A DNA stretch of 64,000 nucleotides. Source: Glandiceps talaboti. Lineage: Eukaryota > Hemichordata > Enteropneusta > Spengelidae. Shown here piece after piece: positions 59,501 through 64,000 of the stretch. The stretch lies in contig NC_135566.1 in NCBI RefSeq assembly GCF_964340395.1, positions 9,863,501-9,927,500 of the forward strand, given 5' to 3'. A program made the position numbers and the translations under genes. Positions within the stretch are counted from its first letter, which is position 1; every line of letters starts with the position of its first letter. A model generated the notes under the pieces. It saw only the letters and a list, made by a program, of their open reading frames with translations, searched no databases and had not been told where the DNA came from.

Positions 59501-62144
59501 TAAGCCTTTAAAAACAAATGCTCAGCCTGCCACTTCAATTTGTGTATACATACATGTATGTCATCTCAAATCTATGCTGACACTTCAACTGTGTATACAT
59601 ACATGATATCATCTGAAATATACAATGTAGTAATAATATGGATGGCTACACAAGAACCAGTGACCTTCATCACTGATACATACATAATATATAACAGTTT
59701 ATCTTAGTGTATCATAACCATACATTAATCATGATGCTAGTGCACAGGGTATCTACTATTACCTACTCAATAGATTATTTTTTTATTGCCTTTCTGGTAA
59801 ATCATATTGTATTCATCAAACTGAACAGTCATATTTTTACAAACTATGGCAGATTTCCACTGCAATATAAACGTGACTAGTAACTATGACCATTCATTAT
59901 CGCATGGCTACTAAAATTGAAATCTCTTCTTAGGAATATAATTCTCACCTAAACTAGAAGCTACATGTAGTCTCTAACTAAAGGAGGTGTAAATTGTAAT
60001 GATACAGTATAGGAACTAGACTAATTAGAAGCAGGCATGACTACACTGTCATCTTAAATCTGTGAATTTTCACATAGATTGTAACACAGATACTATGACA
60101 TGTAAGTTGTACCTCAAATCTATGATTTCATACATTTGTACATAGATTGTAACACAGATATTACTGTGTAAGCTGTCATCTCAAATCTATGATTTCAAAT
60201 ACATAGATTGTAACACAGATATTACTGTGTAAGCTGTCATCTCAAATCTATGATTTCAAATACATAGATTGTAACACAGATATTACTATGTAAGCTGTCA
60301 TCTCAAATCTATGATTTCAAATACATAGATTATAACACAGATATTACTATGTAAGCTGTCATCTCAAATCTATGATTTCAAATACATAGATTGTAACACA
60401 GATATTACTATGTAAGCTGTCATCTCAAATCTATGATTTCAAATACATAGATTGTAACACAGATATTACTGTGTAAGTTATCTCAAAGACTCAAATCTAT
60501 GATTTCTCATGAAAAGTATGGAAATAATGTTAGATATACAAAATCCTACACAGAGTAACATCTAATTCCATACTGAATGACTTAGCCTAGAGTCAGTGAG
60601 TTTCAAATCTTTCAGAAATATTGGATTCTGAGAATGTTAGCAAAATCAAGTCACCTTACATGCAGCTATAAGGTCTGAAATGAGATTTGTTAGGAACTTA
60701 GCTATAAGTATAATAGTAATAATGAGTTCGGATTAGATTGAGAAACACAAGGATTCACAAATGCATGGTTTCCATGAGCAAATTTAGACCATTATAAATA
60801 TCTAGTGTTCATTTTGACCATCAACTTTGAAATATTCAAAGGTGATATCGTTATACTTTACAGTTGTTTCTTGGTGTAGGTACATTGTATTACATACATA
60901 ATGAATGAAACTCTGAATATCAAAGATTTGCTCACTACCGCCCCTGGATAAAAGAGGGTATTATTTTCAGTTCACACGGCAACGGCTTTGGATCTGGTAA
61001 TACAATATATCCTTTTTAGTACATCCAGCATGAATAGAACATGATGTATCTGATTACTGCACCTAGTATTTCAAGACAGACCTGTTGAATCTAAAAGCTC
61101 TATCAAGTTAGTAATAGACAAGAAATGACGAGTTTCCTGATTTTGGCACTGCATCGCTGTACAAGTTTTGTAACTTGTATTTTCCAGGATGCACTAACTT
61201 CAAGTGGCATTTTTCCAGGAGTTTTTGTGTTACTTTCCAGGATTACTCCCAGTGACTCTCAGAAAAATAACAACTACTGTATAGCTTAAGAATCTTTTTC
61301 CCTGATTTGCTAGCCCAATTTGATGATAACATCTCTGACACAGGACTGGGCTGTTGTAGTTATGATCTTTTCCAGTTACGTACACATGCTGGTTTTTAAT
61401 GCCAACATGGTGCAAGCATTGAGCTGGACTAATGTTAGCATACTTAGAAAGAAAGCCTTCAGTTGTACTGTAAAGAAAGACTGGCAAGACACTGTCTCCA
61501 TAGTGTGTATGACATAACACTATAGTTAGAGTACTCCAAGCCAACTTGTTGTTACAATAAAATACATACGTTTATATTCACTATCATACTATCATAAGCA
61601 GTGTGCCCTCTAAGCCAATTTGACACGCCACTGACGCACACAATTTCTAGTGACGCACCAAATTTTGGTGTTCCCCTATCTCTTACGTGGTGACTCACAA
61701 GAATTTCCAGTTTTCCTCATTTTGACTCACAATAACAAAATTTGGCTATCATTAGAGGGCACACTGATCATGAGATACAGTGGCTTTTTTGTCCAAGAAA
61801 TACTTGACACATAAACCTTCACCTACCCGTGCACCAATCCCCTCACAAACATATGTCATCATATGTATTGGAAGGTGAAGGCAAGAAACCTGACTGGAAT
61901 GGACAGACTCGTACAGGGATGCAAATATGCCAGTCGCTGAACAGGCACAATTTACATACAAGTCATTCTTTATCTGTACATGTTATATATATTACCTTTC
62001 TCTATCTGAAGGTGCATGGCCTGCATGTCCATGGAATTCAGACAACAAAGATGGTCTTCTTCTAAATTGGGGTGTCCCAGCAACAGGGTTGCCAGGGTAA
62101 CCTTGATGGGCATGATGGTCTCTGTAATCACCTGCGTGTAATTC
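32082..62144 (-). CDS. NCOR: Nuclear receptor corepressor (NCoR/SMRT), 26 coding exons, 5' end beyond window
   Basis: The 26 exons listed separately join with consistent phases to 2,518 residues plus stop (7,557 nt). NCoR/SMRT is a nuclear scaffold that links unliganded nuclear receptors and other repressors to HDAC3, TBL1 and GPS2. In order: a repression-domain-1 start ([12 protein letters not shown], about 25-36); a coiled coil (about 125-165, [20 protein letters not shown]); a conserved block running through [18 protein letters not shown] and [15 protein letters not shown]; the deacetylase-activating domain with SANT1 (about 330-450, [20 protein letters not shown]); an 11-cysteine module (about 498-631); SANT2 (about 634-690, [20 protein letters not shown]); about ten GSIxRGTP repeats (about 1180-1350); and a disordered tail with CoRNR boxes near 1843, 1939 and 2044, ending [10 protein letters not shown] as in vertebrates. 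The match to NCoR1 and NCoR2 is about equal; it is probably the single pre-duplication gene. The first coding exon(s) lie beyond 64000. Confidence 0.97.
34916..35068 (-). CDS. NCOR: NCoR exon y
   Basis: 153 nt. [19 protein letters not shown] corresponds to the ADALAALVDAAASAPQ motif of vertebrate NCoR. Confidence 0.93.
35489..36056 (-). CDS. NCOR: NCoR exon x (His/Pro/Gly-rich)
   Basis: 568 nt of low-complexity sequence rich in His, Pro, Gln and Gly. Assigned by open frame, clean splice sites and matching phases. Confidence 0.9.
36564..36757 (-). CDS. NCOR: NCoR exon w
   Basis: 194 nt, disordered. Begins [11 protein letters not shown], resembling the NDYITSQQM block of vertebrate NCoR, and includes ARLSPRGE (compare RGLSPRE). 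Confidence 0.92.
37102..37290 (-). CDS. NCOR: NCoR exon v (GSI repeats, symmetric)
   Basis: 189 nt, phase 1 to 1, also skippable in frame. Contains [14 protein letters not shown] and a Tyr/Gly-rich end. Confidence 0.93.
37555..37782 (-). CDS. NCOR: NCoR exon u (GSI repeats, symmetric)
   Basis: 228 nt, phase 1 to 1, so it could be skipped without a frameshift. Repeats include [13 protein letters not shown] and AGSITRG, the latter split across the intron. Confidence 0.93.
37951..38087. repeat. (GACA)n and (CA)n compound microsatellite
   Basis: GACA tetramers followed by a long CA run, in the NCoR intron between exons t and u. Frames through it (Arg-Gln-Thr-Asp or His-Thr repeats) are artefacts. 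Confidence 0.97.
38308..38510 (-). CDS. NCOR: NCoR exon t (GSI repeats)
   Basis: 203 nt with three repeats: [18 protein letters not shown] and GGSITRGTP. Donor GTTGGT is off consensus. Confidence 0.93.
38854..39685 (-). CDS. NCOR: NCoR exon s (PEDLSL motif, GSI repeats begin)
   Basis: 832 nt, disordered. Contains a PxDLS-type motif PEDLSL at 39465-39482, a Tyr/Gln/His-rich stretch, a poly-Pro run and, at its end, [12 protein letters not shown], the first GSI repeat. Confidence 0.95.
40510..41176 (-). CDS. NCOR: NCoR exon r (acidic, Ser-rich)
   Basis: 667 nt. Contains [16 protein letters not shown], matching the conserved [11 protein letters not shown] motif of vertebrate NCoR, a charged [10 protein letters not shown] run, and [12 protein letters not shown] near the end. 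Confidence 0.95.
41365..41980. repeat. Intronic tandem repeat, period about 85-120 bp
   Basis: About seven diverged copies of a unit containing TTTGCCAGGTTGTGTAGATT, then CACTTAT, then CTGGCATACTTATAAATGAC. Unit length varies because some copies carry an extra ACTATAGGTTATACCAATG block. It lies between the SANT2 exon and exon r. Confidence 0.9.
42104..42297 (-). CDS. NCOR: NCoR exon q (SANT2)
   Basis: 194 nt. [40 protein letters not shown] and [20 protein letters not shown] form the complete SANT2/histone-interaction domain. Confidence 0.97.
43842..43869. repeat. (CTGT)n microsatellite
   Basis: Seven CTGT units in the intron before SANT2. Confidence 0.9.
44018..44128 (-). CDS. NCOR: NCoR exon p (Cys-rich module, part 3)
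   Basis: 111 nt. [20 protein letters not shown] closes the module with CCxxC, then a Ser/Glu linker into SANT2. Confidence 0.92.
44787..44902 (-). CDS. NCOR: NCoR exon o (Cys-rich module, part 2)
   Basis: 116 nt. [20 protein letters not shown] followed by [18 protein letters not shown], a basic patch and a helix-like stretch. Confidence 0.92.
45579..45753 (-). CDS. NCOR: NCoR exon n (Cys-rich module, part 1)
   Basis: 175 nt. Contains [15 protein letters not shown] and [14 protein letters not shown], that is six cysteines in CxxC-like spacing. No counterpart is known to me in vertebrate NCoR1 or NCoR2. Confidence 0.92.
46493..46560 (-). CDS. NCOR: NCoR exon m (acidic linker)
   Basis: 68 nt of Asp/His/Asn-rich sequence ([19 protein letters not shown]). 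Assigned from good splice sites (CTAG acceptor, GTAAGT donor) and frame continuity, as the sequence itself is not conserved. Confidence 0.85.
46570..46659. repeat. (CAAA)n and (CAAAT)n microsatellites
   Basis: A CAAA array (46570-46590) and a CAAAT array (46634-46659) just upstream of the acidic-linker exon of NCoR. Confidence 0.9.
46869..47017. mobile_element. Foldback MITE with TTATTAGCCCC ends
   Basis: Arms of about 58 bases: left TTATTAGCCCCAAATATTTT then CTTCATTCAGC, right GCTGAATGAAGAAAAATATT then GGGGAATAATA. The short centre (about 35 bases) makes this almost a perfect hairpin. Within an NCoR intron. Confidence 0.8.
47043..47155. repeat. 57-bp direct duplication
   Basis: Two adjacent diverged copies of GGGAAAGTAATGGCA...TTTTGACTCA(T/C)ATTTTGA, directly downstream of the foldback element. 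Confidence 0.8.
47290..47444 (-). CDS. NCOR: NCoR exon l (end of SANT1)
   Basis: 155 nt. [20 protein letters not shown] matches the last SANT1 helix; then a basic Gly-rich stretch ([11 protein letters not shown]) and an acidic run. Confidence 0.96.
48286..48428 (-). CDS. NCOR: NCoR exon k (DAD/SANT1)
   Basis: 143 nt. [20 protein letters not shown] and [20 protein letters not shown] form the SANT1 fold that, with the DAD, activates HDAC3 and binds inositol phosphate. Lys residues at the known interface region (KDYKDRQ) are kept. Confidence 0.97.
49198..49320. repeat. (TGTAT)n degenerate pentanucleotide array
   Basis: Imperfect TGTAT/TGCAT pentamers over about 120 bases in an NCoR intron. Confidence 0.85.
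49614..49646. repeat. (TAATC)n microsatellite
   Basis: Six uninterrupted pentamers, about 55 bases downstream of exon j on the transcript. Confidence 0.95.
49699..49877 (-). CDS. NCOR: NCoR exon j (start of deacetylase-activating domain)
   Basis: 179 nt. [20 protein letters not shown] and [20 protein letters not shown] are hallmark DAD residues that bind HDAC3. Confidence 0.96.
50200..50286 (-). CDS. NCOR: NCoR exon i
   Basis: 87 nt encoding [20 protein letters not shown] and REQQERFT, matching the conserved block before the DAD. Confidence 0.95.
50482..50583. repeat. (CAT)n microsatellite
   Basis: About 100 bases of CAT trinucleotides broken by two AATCATCAAT blocks. Intronic; open frames of poly-Ser, poly-Ile or poly-His are artefacts. 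Confidence 0.97.
51101..51186 (-). CDS. NCOR: NCoR exon h
   Basis: 86 nt encoding [20 protein letters not shown] and RIENSAKR; donor GTTAGC is off consensus, but frame and homology are clear. Confidence 0.94.
51728..51882. repeat. Inverted repeat, possible MITE
   Basis: The left end CTTGCTGCTAGACCCCTCAG then GCTTTTCT is partly mirrored by the right end (reverse strand CTAGCTGCTAGATCGTGGGC then TTTCTT). The core CGCCAGTGAGGGCGCC resembles the core at 16675. Confidence 0.55.
52246..52312 (-). CDS. NCOR: NCoR exon g
   Basis: 67 nt encoding [20 protein letters not shown] and LR, one of the most conserved NCoR segments. Confidence 0.95.
53009..53061 (-). CDS. NCOR: NCoR exon f
   Basis: 53 nt encoding [17 protein letters not shown] plus a split Thr codon; matches human PLYNQPSDTKVYHENIKT. 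Confidence 0.95.
53284..53309. repeat. (AAT)n microsatellite
   Basis: Eight AAT units in an NCoR intron. Confidence 0.9.
53783..53839 (-). CDS. NCOR: NCoR exon e
   Basis: 19 codons, [19 protein letters not shown], matching human KKAEEAHKIFEGLGPKVEL. Too short for an ORF-based screen. Confidence 0.95.
54269..54388 (-). CDS. NCOR: NCoR exon d
   Basis: 40 codons. [20 protein letters not shown] and [13 protein letters not shown] are near-identical to human NCoR. Donor GTCAGT is slightly off consensus. A 33-bp minisatellite starts about 40 bases upstream of its acceptor. Confidence 0.95.
54425..55384. repeat. 33-bp minisatellite (about 29 copies) beside an NCoR acceptor
   Basis: Nearly perfect head-to-tail units of TATGATCTGTCATTCAACTC then ATCTCCATGTAAC; ATCTCAATG and CAGTCATTC are recurrent variants. 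Because 33 is divisible by three, two frames stay open for hundreds of codons (11-residue repeats such as [11 protein letters not shown] or [11 protein letters not shown]). It lies in the intron immediately upstream of exon d, its nearest edge about 40 bases from the acceptor. Confidence 0.97.
55603..55640. repeat. C-rich tract
   Basis: ACCCC/CCACCCA-type sequence on the + strand, thus a G-rich tract in the NCoR pre-mRNA; a similar pure C run is at 56174-56192. Confidence 0.8.
55968..56129 (-). CDS. NCOR: NCoR exon c (coiled coil)
   Basis: 54 codons, phase 0 to 0. [20 protein letters not shown] and [13 protein letters not shown] form the coiled coil that in mammals contacts TBL1 and GPS2. 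Confidence 0.95.
56285..56320. mobile_element. Fragment resembling a common retroelement tail
   Basis: ATTTCGGTCTCACACAAGAG then ACCTTCGTCAGGG contains a short palindromic stem (GGTCTC-GAGACC). Sequences of the form 'CTGACGAAGGTC...GAGACCGAAATG' recur in 3' regions of retroelements in aquatic invertebrates. Too short to classify. Confidence 0.35.
57006..57040. promoter_or_regulatory. Cluster of nuclear-receptor half-sites (DR1 plus DR4)
   Basis: TGACCTTTGACCC (57006-57018) reads on the minus strand as GGGTCAAAGGTCA, a DR1. AGGTCACTTTAGGTCA (57025-57040) is an exact DR4. Four half-sites lie within 35 bases in an intron of the nuclear receptor corepressor gene. The motifs are seen directly; function is not shown. 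Confidence 0.45.
58058..58223 (-). CDS. NCOR: NCoR exon b
   Basis: 166 nt, phase 2 to 0. Contains [10 protein letters not shown], corresponding to the ESKRPRLE block of vertebrate NCoR; the rest is low-complexity Pro/Arg. Confidence 0.92.
58506..58891. repeat. 56-57-bp minisatellite
   Basis: Six to seven units containing CACCCCTAATGTCAAAGATT, AGAATCAATCTCCACAATT and TTTTCCTCTTATCC(T/G)A. Copies are almost identical, so expansion is recent. NCoR intron. Confidence 0.95.
60072..60507. repeat. 61-bp minisatellite
   Basis: Six to seven units containing CTCAAATCTATGATTTCAAA, TACATAGATTGTAACACAGA and TATTACTATGTAAGCTGTCA. Outer copies are more diverged. NCoR intron. Confidence 0.95.
61599..61766. 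mobile_element. Non-autonomous hAT-type MITE with 8-bp target duplication
   Basis: The 168-bp element starts CAGTGTGCCCTCTAAGCCAA and ends TAGAGGGCACACTG. It is flanked by ATCATAAG on the left and ATCATGAG on the right, an 8-base direct repeat with one mismatch. CAGTG termini and an 8-base duplication are the signature of hAT transposons. It has no coding capacity. Confidence 0.85.
61996..62144 (-). CDS. NCOR: NCoR exon a (RD1 region)
   Basis: 149 nt, acceptor TTTTACTAG, donor GTAATA. Encodes [20 protein letters not shown], the conserved SLLSEF block near the N-terminus of NCoR/SMRT. First coding exon visible in the window; it opens in phase 0, so at least one exon precedes it. Confidence 0.92.
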
Positions 62145-64000
62145 CTAGTAAAAAGAAAAAAAAAAGATAAAAGAATTTTTTTTAGAATAATTGAAAAGAA
62201 GAGTTACAAGTTTTACTCAATCATGACCAGTGCAATTATGACTAATCATGGAAATTACAAAATATAAAATATTTCCATATATTACGATAAAAATGAAGGG
62301 TATGGAATGGAATTGCTAGGATTCTGATGCTTAATTGGTTTGGGAAATAAGTCTACAGCATAGGCAATTGTCCAGGGTCCAATTAAATAAGACTCAACAG
62401 ATACATGTATATGAAAGGGGAACACAGAAGATAAAACTGATGTCTCTGACCTATACAAATAGGATTCTAGATACTGTATGTCAATGTTTATGAATGAACT
62501 TGTGAAAGTCTTCGAGGATGAAGCATTTCATGTATCTTCTTACAGATTTGGCTGAATGCAACACTTGTTGAAGTACATGTACTGTAATATGTCTTTCACA
62601 TTTATGTTGTTGTTTCTGTGGTGCACTCAATAGAATCAAAGCTATCTTGGTAACATTTTTGTTTATTCAGACCATATTCTATTTCAGGTTTCAGGTTTAC
62701 AGGTTTCAATTGTAAGTACAGAGGTGTTTAATTAGATGTTATTTCCCAACATTTTTCTTCGTAAATTGAGAAATTTCCTAGTAGCAAATTCATGTAGGTA
62801 CAATGTATATTGTAGACTGTAGTATGGAAGCCTACAACTCACACATAGCATCTTGTTTTAGCAACTGAGTAATTTTATTTCAACCACATCAAAACTGTCA
62901 CTACAAACTATACACAGACACTCAAAGCACTTTACACGTGTACCATTTTGAAATTATCATCCACTCATCCATACTACCACAGTATGACAATACTTCATGC
63001 AGTGACTGCTTACAGCTGACTCGTCACCTCACCTGGCAATCTATTGGAGCGCGAAATGCACCATTTCAAAACTGTCAAACTTGTTTCCAACTCATGATTA
63101 CGTTATGATAAGGTGTGAAATGTGTGACTGGATAGGATTTTATCAGATATTTGTGTGACATAAATATATCACTACTTGTACCATGTCAAGATAGTAACAC
63201 TAGTCAAACACTAGCTACAATGACTGCACAAAATTGCCACCACTTTTCAGTAACAAATTGAATTTCTACAATGTAATATACCTGGCAGACTGTGTTATTT
63301 CAAGTTAGTGACACTAATCCAACACTATTGTATGGTGACTGCACAGAGAATTGTCACCCTATTTCTGTATTAACAAATTGAATTTATCAATTCATGGTGA
63401 TTCTACCACATTACTTGTTCAGTTGACTGTATACAACATGCTTGATGTGTCTCTGACATCTAACACAAAATTTTTGACCAAACCTAAATGCTTTCTTACA
63501 TTTGTACATGACATAGAAATATGCTGAAGACGTAAATGAGGTTTAATTTTTAAAAATGTGTGATTCCGATTATGCTCAATTTTAGAATAGGTGGGAATAT
63601 AGGTAGATTTTTCATTTTATTTTATTATATATTTTTTTTCTGTGTGAGTGTCTAGTTCAGGGTTTCCATTTTTTCCAAATGGACTCTGTTGTTTATTTCT
63701 TCCTATCAGATGATATACAGCCATTACAGATTGGAAGAACAGTTTTATTTTGTCTTTTTAAGATGATGTCAGTTTCCGCATCCACTACTTCTTGTGAGAC
63801 TTCACACAATTTTTGTGATTTTATAAATGTTTTCTCGATTACATAAAAAAAAGTTTAGGGTTGTCAGTGAAAAGCTAGGTGGTGTTGGGTAACCAGAACC
63901 AAACAATTATATTTTTTTAGGTCTTACCACACAGTATGAGACACAAATAGGGTATACAGTAGGGAGTACACATAACTAAATTTTGGTGTGTCACAAGATA
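62145..64000 (-). other. NCOR: NCoR 5' intron, continues beyond window
   Basis: No further NCoR exon or other gene is evident. Contains the dispersed repeat at 63545-63935. Confidence 0.6.
63545..63935. mobile_element. MITE with TTAGGCCT-like termini, copy 2
   Basis: Runs parallel to 12310-12694 over its whole length (for example CAATTTTAGAATAGGTGGG, GTGTCTAGTTCAGG and CAGCCATTACAGATTGGAAG). Its ends are more decayed. Two copies 51 kb apart in one window imply a frequent family. Confidence 0.85.

Overview
The window is animal nuclear DNA, AT-rich, with short exons, long introns, GT-AG splice sites and many micro- and minisatellites and small inverted-repeat elements. The protein sequences are bilaterian. 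The corepressor gene has features unlike its vertebrate homologues, so an aquatic invertebrate (non-vertebrate deuterostome or lophotrochozoan) is the best guess. The sequence does not fix the phylum. I see no bacterial, viral or CRISPR features.

Layout. (1) 1-1315, + strand: the last coding exon of an unrecognised gene, preceded by a 472-bp tandem duplication that also copied its splice acceptor. (2) 1316-9636: gene-poor DNA with a LINE 3' remnant, microsatellites, a 35-bp minisatellite and three foldback (MITE-like) elements. (3) 9637-23379, - strand: an eight-exon gene for a 388-residue protein that is essentially only the clathrin heavy chain N-terminal beta-propeller, with no leg. (4) 23380-23971: a divergent promoter with a perfect DR1 nuclear-receptor motif and an ETS site. 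(5) 23972-26877, + strand: a complete five-exon SBDS gene (252 residues, ribosome maturation). The nucleotide positions of its first three introns match, from memory, those of human SBDS. (6) 26878-31045: intergenic, with one foldback element. (7) 31046-62144, - strand: 26 coding exons (2,518 residues) of the nuclear receptor corepressor NCoR/SMRT. The 5' end, including the start codon, lies beyond the window. (8) 62145-64000: NCoR intron with a further copy of a dispersed repeat.

NCoR carries the repression domain 1 region, the coiled coil, the deacetylase-activating/SANT1 region, SANT2, about ten GSIxRGTP repeats, and a disordered tail with three CoRNR boxes plus a fourth candidate. Two features look lineage-specific: an 11-cysteine module between SANT1 and SANT2, and two PxDLS motifs that could bind CtBP. 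The three recognised genes belong to different pathways (vesicle traffic, ribosome biogenesis, transcriptional repression). Only SBDS and the clathrin-propeller gene have an obvious regulatory link, through their shared promoter. All exon boundaries were inferred by eye from splice consensus, reading-frame continuity and remembered homologues. No search was run.
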